Source of the DNA: Pseudomonadota bacterium
Lineage (GTDB): Bacteria; Pseudomonadota; Gammaproteobacteria; Burkholderiales; Thiobacillaceae
Direction of reading: 5' to 3'
Assembly (NCBI GenBank): GCA_021802945.1
Contig: JAJZRE010000014.1
Coordinates: forward strand, 1 to 48,803
DNA: 48,803 nt
The notes beneath the pieces are model-generated. The model saw only the letters and a program-made list of their open reading frames with translations, did not search any database and was not told the DNA's origin. Positions within the stretch are counted from its first letter, which is position 1, and every line of letters begins with the position of its first letter. Positions 8,419 through 17,988 of this stretch are shown one piece after another. Both the position numbers and the translations under genes were made by a program.

Positions 8419-8735
8419 GGACGGCTTCACAACGATAAATGACAGGGCACCGCGAGGGCATCGCGGGCGGCACCCATTATATTCGGTAAGCAGCCCATTG
8501 GACTGTCCGCCCGGTCAGGCTTGCTACATAATGGGTGCGTCGGCGGCCGGATCGCGGCGGCGACCTCCTTCCACCAGTCACCCCCCGTGGAATCGCCCGC
8601 CATTCTTTTCCGCCCCGGAATACGGCTTCACAAGCAGGTTGAGGCCGAAAAAATCCTTCTGGAAATATCCTCGAAGACTTGTTATTATTCTTGTTTTTCC
8701 CGTTAACAGAAAGCTTCCCAGGAAGCCCTCGTCAC
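8419..8735. other. divergent intergenic region between the ACP operon and rpsU
   Basis: I see no convincing gene in these 317 bases. They must hold the promoters of the minus-strand lipid operon and of the rpsU-dnaG-rpoD operon. On the minus strand a perfect TATAAT occupies 8481-8476. An 11-base inverted repeat is described separately. Close to rpsU the sequence turns A/T-rich (about 8665-8710), where a -10-like TTATTA cluster could serve the operon. I could not pair any of these with a good -35 box. Confidence 0.5.
8470..8538. repeat. 11-bp inverted repeat in the ACP/rpsU divergent region
   Basis: GCACCCATTAT at 8470-8480 returns as its exact complement ATAATGGGTGC at 8528-8538, with 47 bases between. 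Each arm reads outward as a -10-like hexamer followed by GGGTGC: TATAAT on the minus strand and CATAAT on the plus strand. It could be a mirrored promoter pair or a binding site for a dimeric regulator. No function is demonstrated. Confidence 0.55.
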
Positions 8736-8948
8736 ATGCCCCACGTCAAAGTCAAAGAAAACGAGCCGTTTGATGTTGCCCTGCGCCGCTTCAAGCGTTC
8801 CATCGAAAAAGTCGGCCTCCTGACCGAACTGCGCGCCCGCGAGTTCTACGAGAAGCCCACCGCCGAGCGCAAGCGCAAGCTCGCCGCCGCGGTCAAGCGC
8901 CAGAGCAAGCGCCTGCGCGGCCAGCAACTCCCCCCCAAGATGTATTGA
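8736..8948 (+). CDS. rpsU: 30S ribosomal protein bS21
   Basis: A 70-residue, strongly basic ribosomal protein. The start [20 protein letters not shown] and the central [14 protein letters not shown] are diagnostic for bS21, which binds near the 3' end of 16S rRNA in the small-subunit platform and helps translation initiation. The open frame extends 57 bases upstream, but family comparison fixes the ATG at 8736, with AGGA about a dozen bases before it. It is the first gene of the macromolecular synthesis operon. The yqeY gene follows after 29 bases. Confidence 0.97.
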   Translation: MPHVKVKENEPFDVALRRFKRSIEKVGLLTELRAREFYEKPTAERKRKLAAAVKRQSKRLRGQQLPPKMY

Positions 8949-8977
8949 TTCTGCCCCAGGCAGCGTCACGCCCGGCC

Positions 8978-9424
8978 ATGTCGCTCAAGGCACGCATTAC
9001 GGACGACATGAAAACCGCCATGCGCGCCAGGGAAACGGCGCGCCTCGGTACGATTCGCCTGCTGCTGGCCGCGATCAGGCAGAAGGAAGTCGACGACCGC
9101 ACCGAACTGGATGATGCAGCCGTCGGCAGCATCGTCGAAAAACTCATCAAGCAGCGCAAGGACTCGATCAGCCAGTTCCAGGCGGCCGGTCGGGACGACC
9201 TGGTGGCGGCGGAACAGGCCGAACTCGTGGTGCTGCAAGCCTATCTGCCCGAGCAGCTCTCCGCCGCCGAAATCGAAGCCGCGGTTGTCGCCGCCATTGC
9301 CGAATCCGGCGCATCCAGCGCGAAAGATATGGGCAGGGTCATGGGGCTGCTGAAACCCCGCCTCGCCGGCCGGGCCGACATGGGCCAGGTTTCCGCGCTG
9401 ATCAAGGCCCGTCTCGCGGGCTGA
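8978..9424 (+). CDS. GatB/YqeY domain protein
   Basis: A 148-residue YqeY-family protein: MSLKARITDDMKTAMRARE, the helix LGTIRLLLAAIRQKEVDDR, and a C-terminal half with SAKDMGRVMGLLKPRLAGRADM. The fold resembles the tRNA-binding tail domain of GatB, the amidotransferase subunit. A role in tRNA amidation is suspected for the family but not shown. It sits between rpsU and dnaG, a common arrangement in betaproteobacteria. I chose the ATG at 8978 over a start at 8945 because the latter overlaps rpsU and adds residues without family character. Confidence 0.9.
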   Translation: MSLKARITDDMKTAMRARETARLGTIRLLLAAIRQKEVDDRTELDDAAVGSIVEKLIKQRKDSISQFQAAGRDDLVAAEQAELVVLQAYLPEQLSAAEIEAAVVAAIAESGASSAKDMGRVMGLLKPRLAGRADMGQVSALIKARLAG

Positions 9425-9463
9425 TTCCTCCCGGCGTCCGCCGGGGTTTATCATGCGGACACC

Positions 9464-11158
9464 ATGATCCCGCGCGATTTCATCGACACCCTGCTGGCCC
9501 GCGTCGACATCGTCGACGTCATCGACCGGCGCGTGCCGCTGAAGAAAGCCGGGCAGAATTATCAGGCCTGCTGCCCCTTCCACAGCGAAAAAACCCCCTC
9601 CTTCACGGTCAGCCCGACCAAGCAGTTCTATCACTGCTTCGGCTGCGGCGCGCACGGCACCGCGCTCGGCTTCCTGATGGAATACGAGCACATGGGCTTT
9701 CCCGACGCGGTGGCCGCGCTGGCGCAGGACGCCGGCCTGCCGGTGCCCGAATCCGGCGAGCCCGACCGCCCCAGACCGCCGCCCGCGCTGTGGGACGCGC
9801 TCGAACAGGCCGCGCAGTTCTACAAAAAGCAGCTGAAGCAGACGCCGCGCGCCATCGAGTATCTGAAAAAACGCGGTCTGACCGGCGCCATCGCCGCCCG
9901 TTACGGCATCGGCTACGCCCCCGACGGCTCGCCGCTGAAACAGGTTTTCGCCGATTACGCGGCGGACGCCCTGGCCGCTTCGGGCCTGGTCATCGACGGT
10001 GACCGCGGCCGCTACGACCGCTTCCGCGACCGCATCATGTTCCCCATCAGGAACATCAAGGGCCAGATCGTCGGCTTCGGCGGACGCGTGCTCGACCAGG
10101 GCGAACCGAAATACCTCAATTCCCCGGAAACCCCGCTGTTCCACAAAGGCTCCGAGCTCTACGGCCTGTTCGAGGCGCGCGCCGCGATCAAGGCGGCCGG
10201 ACGCGCCATCGTGGTCGAAGGCTACATGGACGTGGTCGCGCTGGCGCAGCACGGGGTGGAATTCGCCGTGGCCGCGCTGGGCACCGCCACCACGCCGATT
10301 CATGCGCGCACCCTGCTGCGCCACACCGATCGCCTGATCTTCGCCTTCGACGGCGACAATGCGGGCCGCAAGGCGGCCTGGCGCGCGCTGGAAAACTCGC
10401 TGGAGGCGCTGCAGGACGGCAAGGAAGCCAGCTTCCTGTTCCTGCCCGAAGGCGAGGATCCCGACAGCTACATCCGCAGCCACGGCCAGGCCGCCTTTTT
10501 AAAATTGCTGGATGCCGACACCGTGCCGCTCTCGGCGTTTCTGGTGCGCGAGCTGGCGCGCGGCCGCAAGCTCGACAGCCAGGAAGGCCGCGCCGCGCTG
10601 ATCAAGGACGCCAAGCCGCTGCTGGAAAGAATCGCCGCGCCGCTGCTGGCCAGCCTGATCCGGCGACAGATCGCCGAGCTGGCGCATTTGCAGCCCGACG
10701 AACTGGGGCTCGTGGGCATGAAGGCCAATGCCTCCCGGCAAGCGCCTCCGCGCCCGCAACGGCGCCCCGCGCCGTCTCGCGTGCGCAGCCTGGCTCGCAC
10801 GCTGCTGATGAACCCGCAGCGCGTCGATGACATCGACCCCTGCTGGCTGGATGCGGGCGATCCGCTGAGCAGCCGCATGGGCGAGTTGATGGCCTGGCTG
10901 CGCGAGGTGGGCCCGCTCAAGCCGCAGACCCTCAGCGAAACGGCCAAGGGCAGCGCCCTGCAGCCGCTGGTCGATGAACTGATGACCGATTTGCTCGACA
11001 AAGATGACAATTGGGACTGGAACGCGGAGTTCGATGGCGCCGTCAAACAATTGCGCGACGACTGGCAGCGCCGCCGCTGGCAGGAACTGGCGGCGCGGCC
11101 GCTGGCCAGTTTGAGCACCAGCGAACGCCAGGAATTGACCGAACTGGCACGCTCCTAG
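9464..11158 (+). CDS. dnaG: DNA primase
   Basis: A 564-residue bacterial primase that makes RNA primers at the replication fork. An N-terminal CHC2 zinc ribbon is visible with C37, H40, C58 and C61 (QACCPFH and HCFGCG). The RNA polymerase core and TOPRIM domain follow, with VVEGYMDVVALAQHGV and FAFDGDNAGRKAAWRALE holding the metal-binding Glu and Asp residues. A basic linker near residue 425 leads to the helicase-binding C-terminal domain that contacts DnaB. Length matches the family (E. coli is 581). It lies between yqeY and rpoD in the macromolecular synthesis operon. Confidence 0.97.
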   Translation: MIPRDFIDTLLARVDIVDVIDRRVPLKKAGQNYQACCPFHSEKTPSFTVSPTKQFYHCFGCGAHGTALGFLMEYEHMGFPDAVAALAQDAGLPVPESGEPDRPRPPPALWDALEQAAQFYKKQLKQTPRAIEYLKKRGLTGAIAARYGIGYAPDGSPLKQVFADYAADALAASGLVIDGDRGRYDRFRDRIMFPIRNIKGQIVGFGGRVLDQGEPKYLNSPETPLFHKGSELYGLFEARAAIKAAGRAIVVEGYMDVVALAQHGVEFAVAALGTATTPIHARTLLRHTDRLIFAFDGDNAGRKAAWRALENSLEALQDGKEASFLFLPEGEDPDSYIRSHGQAAFLKLLDADTVPLSAFLVRELARGRKLDSQEGRAALIKDAKPLLERIAAPLLASLIRRQIAELAHLQPDELGLVGMKANASRQAPPRPQRRPAPSRVRSLARTLLMNPQRVDDIDPCWLDAGDPLSSRMGELMAWLREVGPLKPQTLSETAKGSALQPLVDELMTDLLDKDDNWDWNAEFDGAVKQLRDDWQRRRWQELAARPLASLSTSERQELTELARS

Positions 11159-11195
11159 CTTGCCAAATACGGCAAGACAAAGCCCCGATTTGGGG

Positions 11196-11201
11196 TATAA
11201 T
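11196..11201 (+). promoter_or_regulatory. candidate -10 box of an internal rpoD promoter
   Basis: A perfect TATAAT lies in the 113-base gap between dnaG and rpoD. The best -35 at 17 bases (CAAGAC, 11173-11178) is weak. Short hairpins sit around it: CTTGCC/GGCAAG at about 11159-11175, and CCCC/GGGG just upstream of the box. An rpoD-proximal promoter is common in this operon in other bacteria. The call rests mainly on the -10 match. Confidence 0.4.
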
Positions 11202-11271
11202 TGCCGGTTTTTGAACGATTTTTTCTCCTCGCGCTTGCTGCGCGGGGTTGAACCTGAGCGGAGATAAGCCT

Positions 11272-13191
<1,920 letters not shown>

Positions 13192-13196
13192 GCACC

Positions 13197-13219
13197 CTGC
13201 CCCGCCGAGCGCGGGGCAG
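13197..13219 (+). terminator. hairpin after rpoD
   Basis: CTGCCCCGC at 13197-13205 pairs perfectly with GCGGGGCAG at 13211-13219 across a 5-base loop, six bases after the rpoD stop codon. The 9-bp GC-rich stem is terminator-like, but what follows is only moderately pyrimidine-rich, with no clean T run. It may be a terminator or an mRNA-end stabiliser. Confidence 0.55.
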
Positions 13220-13331
13220 CCATTCCATTTCCATCCTTCCACGGTCTCGAGGACAGGCCGCAATCACGGCGAGAATGTCGGCAAGACGCAATCGACAACG
13301 GGACGGTGATTCGGAAATGGGATCCGTTTTC

Positions 13332-13408
<77 letters not shown>

Positions 13409-13461
13409 ATTACCCAACATCAGCGATAATCACCTCCTAATAAGAAAACGGGGAGTGCCTG

Positions 13462-14046
13462 ATGGAAGGGGAAGCCAGAAAACCCGGCGAGCGCCGCTTG
13501 CAGATCCTGCAAACGCTGGCCGCGATGCTGCAGGAGCCGCAACCGGAAAAGATCACCACGGCCGCCCTGGCGGCGCGGGTCGGCGTCTCGGAAGCCGCGC
13601 TGTACCGCCATTTTTCCAGCAAGGCGCAGATGTACGAAGGGCTGATCGAGTTCATCGAGCAGACCCTGTTCGGACTGATCGCGCGCATCACGGCCGACAC
13701 GCCCTCGCCGGCCGCCCAGATCGAGGCCATTCTCAGCATGCTGTTGAATTTCGCTGCAAGGAATCCGGGGATGACCCGGGTGCTGATCGGCGACGCGCTG
13801 GTGCATGAAAACGAACGCCTGCAAAAACGCATCAACCAGCTGCACGATCGCATCGAGGCCCAGCTGCGGCAATGCCTGCGCTTTTGCGGCGACAAGCAGT
13901 CCGAACTGAGCGCGCCGCTGGCCAACCTGCTGCAGTGCGTGGTGGTGGGGCGCTGGCACCAGTTCGCCAAGAGCGGATTTACGCGCCCCCCCGGCGGCGA
14001 TATCGATCTGCTGCTGTCACGCCTGCTCGACCTTCATCCCGCCTGA
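13462..14046 (+). CDS. slmA: nucleoid occlusion factor SlmA (TetR family)
   Basis: A 194-residue TetR-fold protein. The helix-turn-helix (KITTAALAARVGVSEAALYRHF, residues about 34-55) and the next block SSKAQMYEGLIEFIEQTLF align closely with E. coli SlmA (198 residues). The later RNPGMTRVLIGDALVHENERLQKRINQLHDRIEAQLRQ is nearly diagnostic. SlmA binds dispersed chromosomal sites and blocks FtsZ assembly over unsegregated DNA. It lies downstream of the tRNA and converges on moeB; the last 30 bases of the two genes overlap. Confidence 0.92.
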   Translation: MEGEARKPGERRLQILQTLAAMLQEPQPEKITTAALAARVGVSEAALYRHFSSKAQMYEGLIEFIEQTLFGLIARITADTPSPAAQIEAILSMLLNFAARNPGMTRVLIGDALVHENERLQKRINQLHDRIEAQLRQCLRFCGDKQSELSAPLANLLQCVVVGRWHQFAKSGFTRPPGGDIDLLLSRLLDLHPA

Positions 14047-14802
14047 CGCGCGGCCGCCGCACACCGGGCAGGCCGGGTCGCGCGGGACTTTCATCACGCG
14101 GGCCTCGGCATGCAGCCCATCCCATAGCAGCAGCCGGCCCACCAGCAATTCGCCCACCCGCGCGAGATATTTCAGTGCTTCCATCGCCTGCATCGCGCCG
14201 ATGACGCCGACCAGCGGCGCGAATACCCCCGCCTCGGCGCAGCGCACTTCCGGCTCGTCGGCCTGATCCGGGAACAGGCAGTGGTAGCAGGGGCTGTCGT
14301 CGCGCCGCGAATCGAAAACCGCCAGCTGCCCCGAAAAGCCGATCGCCGCCCCCGATACCAGGGGCCTGCCCGCCTGCACGCAGGCACGATTGACCGCATG
14401 TCGCGTGGCGAAGTTGTCCGAGGCATCGACCACCAGTCCGGCTTCCGCCACCGCTTCATGCAGCGCGCGTCCGCCCAGTGCTTCGCGAATGGGCCGCACC
14501 TCGATTTCAGGATTGATGGCCCGCACGCTGCGCGCGAGCGAATCGGCCTTGTTCTCCCCGATGGCCGCGGTGGCATGGCCGATCTGGCGCTGCAGGTTGG
14601 TGAGGTCGACCGTATCGCCGTCCGCCAGCAGCAGCCGGCCGACACCGGCCGCGCCGAGGTAGAGGGCCACCGGGCAGCCGAGCCCGCCGGCGCCGACGAT
14701 CAGAACCGAGGCGTCGATGATGCGTGCCTGTCCGGCCACGCCAACGTCGGGCAACAGGACATGGCGGCTGTAGCGCAACAGCAAATCGTCATTCAGATCC
14801 AT
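14017..14802 (-). CDS. moeB: MoeB/ThiF-family adenylyltransferase
   Basis: A 261-residue E1-like enzyme that adenylates the C-terminus of a small ubiquitin-like sulfur carrier such as MoaD or ThiS. The opening NDDLLLRYSRHVLLPDVGVAG is typical of MoeB/ThiF. The ATP-binding loop is VLIVGAGGLGCPVALYLGAAG, and the metal-binding Cys pairs are CYHC and CPVC. It is the last gene of the gpmI-envC-ctpA run, a neighbourhood seen in other betaproteobacteria. No MoaD or ThiS gene is nearby, so whether it serves molybdopterin or thiamin synthesis cannot be read from the sequence. The MoeB label is the more likely one. Confidence 0.85.
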   Translation of the reverse strand: MDLNDDLLLRYSRHVLLPDVGVAGQARIIDASVLIVGAGGLGCPVALYLGAAGVGRLLLADGDTVDLTNLQRQIGHATAAIGENKADSLARSVRAINPEIEVRPIREALGGRALHEAVAEAGLVVDASDNFATRHAVNRACVQAGRPLVSGAAIGFSGQLAVFDSRRDDSPCYHCLFPDQADEPEVRCAEAGVFAPLVGVIGAMQAMEALKYLARVGELLVGRLLLWDGLHAEARVMKVPRDPACPVCGGRASGGMKVEQA

Positions 14803-14816
14803 GGATGCCGGCGCGG

Positions 14817-15212
14817 CTACTTATAGCCCCGCCATTCCTCCGGCGTCTCATCGCTGTCGCCATGCAGATGTCGCTCGTAGACTTTCATGAAGGCCTGCTG
14901 GGATTTGATGTCGGGCTCGTTGGCCGCGACGTTCCGCCGCTGCACACCTTCGCAGAAATAGGCCAGGGCGCGCTTGAGCTTGCTCAGCAGGCTGTTGTCG
15001 AGATGGAATCCCTGGCTGGCCAAGGCCGTTTCCAGGCCTTCCAGCGTGTACTCGCAGACGTGGTAGCTGACCAGCAGACGGTTGCCGTCCGGTGCGACGG
15101 TTACCGCCACGCCGTCCAGTCCTTCGAGCAGGACCCGTGCGCGTTGCACCTGGCCAGGCGGCAGGGGATGGAAGACGATTTCGCGGTTTTTTTCGAGGTC
15201 GCACGGACGCAT
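14817..15212 (-). CDS. conserved small protein of unknown function, HMA-like pattern
   Basis: A 131-residue soluble protein that I cannot assign to a named family. The middle (VQRARVLLEGLDGVAVTVAPDGNRLLVSYHVCEYTLEGLETALASQGF) has the beta-alpha-beta rhythm of heavy-metal-associated domains, but the CxxC metal site is absent. The second half is helical and charged, ending in ERHLHGDSDETPEEW. I placed the start at the ATG 15212 (MRPCDLEKNREIVFHPL), because the upstream extension to 15287 runs into the spacer before ctpA without domain character. It lies between ctpA and moeB in the same direction and is probably cotranscribed. Confidence 0.7.
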   Translation of the reverse strand: MRPCDLEKNREIVFHPLPPGQVQRARVLLEGLDGVAVTVAPDGNRLLVSYHVCEYTLEGLETALASQGFHLDNSLLSKLKRALAYFCEGVQRRNVAANEPDIKSQQAFMKVYERHLHGDSDETPEEWRGYK

Positions 15213-15294
15213 GACGCCTCCACCAAGCTGGATCAATTCAGTATACCGCGCCGTGCGTGTCGTGGCTGAACCGGTCAGCCACAACACCTTGCGA

Positions 15295-16710
15295 TTACCG
15301 TCCCCGCATGATCTGCAGCCCTTTCAGCAGATTGAGCGCCTGATTCACCTGGAAATCGTTCTTCGACACGATCTCGCCCGGCGCCAGCGGAGACGGCTTC
15401 TTCTCGACGCCGCCCGGCGCGGCGCGGTCGGCAGGCGGGGCCTTGATGACGTCGCTCGGCTTGCTCTCGGGCGACGAATCCCCGCCGTTGGGATTGCTCA
15501 GATGATTCTCGAGATCCGCCTCGCGTATCCCGAGGCCCTGATCGTCGGACGGCATGGTCGGGTCCTCCACCACGATATCAGGCTCGATGCCCTTGTTCTG
15601 GATCGAACGGCCGCCCGGCGTAAAGTAGCGTGCCGTGGTGAGCTTGATCGCGGTGCCGTTGCCGATCGGAAGAATGGTCTGCACCGAGCCCTTGCCGAAG
15701 GTGCGGGTGCCCATGATGACGGCGCGCTTGTCATCCTGCAGCGCACCCGCCACGATTTCGGAAGCCGAAGCGGAGCCACCGTTGACCAGCACCACCATCG
15801 GCACCTGCTTGACGCCCTCCGGCAGGTTCTTCAGGTAGTCGCTCTGCATCGGGCGCAGGTAATTGTCGCGACTTGCCGTCAGTCGCATCTTCGCGTCCTC
15901 GGTGCGGCCGTCGGTGTACACGACCAGGCTGTCCGGCTTGACAAAGGCCGCCGTCACCGCCACCGCGCCATTCAGCAGGCCGCCCGGATCGTTGCGCAGG
16001 TCCAGGATCAGGCCCTTGAGCGGGGCCTTGTTGTCCTTGTACAGCTTGTTCAATGCTTCGGCCAGCAGCTCGCCGGTATGCTCCTGGAACTGCGTCACGC
16101 GCACGTAGCCGTAGCCGTTTTCCAGCAGCTTGGACTTGACGCTGCGGATCTTGATGACCGCGCGGGTCAGGGTCAGCACGATGGGCTTGTCGACGCCCTT
16201 GCGGGCGATGGTGAGCTTGATGGTGGACCCCGGCTTGCCGCGCATGCGCTTCACCGCGTCGTTCAGCGTCATGCCTTTGACCGGCGCATCGTCGAGCTTG
16301 ATGATCAGGTCGCCCGGCTTGACCCCGGCCTTGAAGGCCGGTGTATCCTCGATCGGCGAGACCACCTTGACGAAGCCGTCTTCCATCCCGACTTCGATGC
16401 CGAGGCCGCCGAACTCACCCTGGGTGCCGACCTGCAGATCCTTGAAGGCCTCGGCATCGAGATAGGCGGAATGCGGATCCAGCCCGCTCACCATGCCGTT
16501 GATCGCCGAGTCGATCAGTTTCTTGTCGTCGACCGGCTCGACATAGTCGCTCTTGATGCGGGCAAACACATCGGTGAAGGCACGCAGTTCCTCGACCGGC
16601 AGCGCCGTCTCCGCGTCCTTGTCCGCAATGGCGGACAGATTGAGCGTCAATGCGGCGCCCGCCAGGACGCCTGCCAGGCCGACAAGTACGAATTTTGCCT
16701 TTTGTGTCAT
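15295..16710 (-). CDS. ctpA: C-terminal processing protease (S41 family)
   Basis: A 471-residue periplasmic serine protease. After an uncleaved or cleaved signal segment (FVLVGLAGVLAGAALTLNL) come the helical N-domain, a PDZ domain (about residues 98-175, GLGIEVGMEDGFVKVVSPI onward) and the S41 catalytic core. The Ser-Lys dyad is S315 in NGGSASASEIVAGAL and K340 in TFGKGSVQ, 25 residues apart as in Prc and CtpB, with Q344 following. A Ser/Pro-rich tail leads to a conserved-looking C-terminal helix. Such enzymes trim or degrade cell-wall-related periplasmic proteins. The gene starts one base from the envC stop, so the two are likely co-expressed. Confidence 0.93.
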   Translation of the reverse strand: MTQKAKFVLVGLAGVLAGAALTLNLSAIADKDAETALPVEELRAFTDVFARIKSDYVEPVDDKKLIDSAINGMVSGLDPHSAYLDAEAFKDLQVGTQGEFGGLGIEVGMEDGFVKVVSPIEDTPAFKAGVKPGDLIIKLDDAPVKGMTLNDAVKRMRGKPGSTIKLTIARKGVDKPIVLTLTRAVIKIRSVKSKLLENGYGYVRVTQFQEHTGELLAEALNKLYKDNKAPLKGLILDLRNDPGGLLNGAVAVTAAFVKPDSLVVYTDGRTEDAKMRLTASRDNYLRPMQSDYLKNLPEGVKQVPMVVLVNGGSASASEIVAGALQDDKRAVIMGTRTFGKGSVQTILPIGNGTAIKLTTARYFTPGGRSIQNKGIEPDIVVEDPTMPSDDQGLGIREADLENHLSNPNGGDSSPESKPSDVIKAPPADRAAPGGVEKKPSPLAPGEIVSKNDFQVNQALNLLKGLQIMRGR

Positions 16711-16711
16711 C

Positions 16712-17959
16712 TCACTTCACCCAGTCGAGGGGGTTTACAGGACGGCTCTGGTGCCGCATCTCGAAATACAGGCCGGCGTCGGGCTGGCCGCCGCTGTTGC
16801 CGACCGCGGCGATCGCGTCGCCGGGCTGAACCCGGTCGCCCACCTGCTTATACAGACTTTCATTATTGCTGTACAGGCTCATGTAGCCGTCGCCATGGTC
16901 GACAATGATGAGGTTGCCGAAGCCGCGGAGCCACTCGGCAAACACCACCTGCCCGGCCGCGATCGCCTTCACCGCCGTACCCTGGGCGGCCCGGATGAAC
17001 AGCCCTTTCCAGCTCAGCCCGCCGCCTTCTCTCGGAGCACCGAATCGGTTCATCAGTTCCCCGGCGACCGGCAAATGCAGCGAACCTTTCAGCCGCGAAA
17101 ACGGCAGGCTCGAATGAAACGCCACCGGCGTGTCGGTATTGACCGCAACGGGACGGCGCGGCTGGCCTGGCGCGCTCCCCGTTTCCCGCTTCTGCGGCGC
17201 CTTCTTGGCGGCGCGCGCACGCGCGGCCTCACGCGCCGCCTGCTGCGCCATCAGCCGGTTGAGGCGCTCGACCAGCCGGGTCAGGCTGCGTTCGTTGCGC
17301 TTCAGGCTTGAAATCTCGCGCCGCTGCTGCTGGATTTTCACCGAGAGTTTCTGCAATACCTGCTGGCGGGCACGCTTGTCCGCCAGCAGTTTCTGCTGCT
17401 CGGCCTCGCGAGCGGCCTGGAGTTGCGCGAGTTCGGTCGTTTTTTGCGTGGCCTGGTGCTGCAGGGCGGACAGGTGCGCAAGGTCCGCGCGCAGCGCCGC
17501 GATCATGGATTGCTGCGCGCGCGACAGCTGCGCCAGATAGCGCAGATCGCGCGCGGTCTGGTTGGGGTCGGCCCCGTTCAGCATGAGCTTGAGCGCATCG
17601 CCCTGCCCCCGCAGGTAGGCGCCCTTGAGCGTCTGCGCCAGATGGGCCTGCTGTTCGCGAATGCGTGCGGAAGTGGCGTCGGCCTGCTGCGTCAGCGACT
17701 GCAAGTCGCTCTGGGTCCGCTGGCGTTCGCCGTCCAGCTGGCGGATCTGGCGCACGGCGCTGCTGATGGCGCGCTCGGATTGACGCAGTTCGTCGGCCGC
17801 CTCCTGCTGATGCGCCTGCGTGGCGCGAAAATCCTGCTGCAGCGACTGCAGCCGCTGTTTGAGCGCGTCGAGCTCGGACTGCTTGCGGTCGACCTGGCTG
17901 GCGCCGGCGCACAGCGGACCGCATAGCGCCAACAGAGCAAAGAAGCGTTTGAAGTTCAC
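16712..17959 (-). CDS. envC: EnvC-like murein hydrolase activator (coiled coil plus degenerate LytM)
   Basis: A 415-residue exported protein with a signal peptide (NFKRFFALLALCGPLCAGAS). A long coiled coil rich in Gln, Arg and Leu covers about residues 22-240, followed by a basic linker and a C-terminal M23/LytM domain from about 295. In active LytM enzymes zinc is held by HxxxD and HxH. Here the corresponding stretches read KGLFIRA and LYFEMR, so key His and Asp residues are missing. That is the pattern of EnvC, which activates amidases at the septum rather than cutting peptidoglycan itself. The start is GTG. It lies between gpmI and ctpA. Confidence 0.9.
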   Translation of the reverse strand: MNFKRFFALLALCGPLCAGASQVDRKQSELDALKQRLQSLQQDFRATQAHQQEAADELRQSERAISSAVRQIRQLDGERQRTQSDLQSLTQQADATSARIREQQAHLAQTLKGAYLRGQGDALKLMLNGADPNQTARDLRYLAQLSRAQQSMIAALRADLAHLSALQHQATQKTTELAQLQAAREAEQQKLLADKRARQQVLQKLSVKIQQQRREISSLKRNERSLTRLVERLNRLMAQQAAREAARARAAKKAPQKRETGSAPGQPRRPVAVNTDTPVAFHSSLPFSRLKGSLHLPVAGELMNRFGAPREGGGLSWKGLFIRAAQGTAVKAIAAGQVVFAEWLRGFGNLIIVDHGDGYMSLYSNNESLYKQVGDRVQPGDAIAAVGNSGGQPDAGLYFEMRHQSRPVNPLDWVK

Positions 17960-17988
17960 CCTGTCGAGCTTACCCGAAGCGGGCGGGC

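Noticed and set aside
8498-8532. Plus-strand promoter TTGGAC paired with CATAAT in the ACP/rpsU gap
   Set aside because: The spacing is 23 bases, too long for a standard sigma-70 promoter.
13462-14046. Calling this gene a generic TetR drug-efflux repressor
   Set aside because: The residues outside the helix-turn-helix match SlmA along most of the length, and no efflux gene is adjacent.
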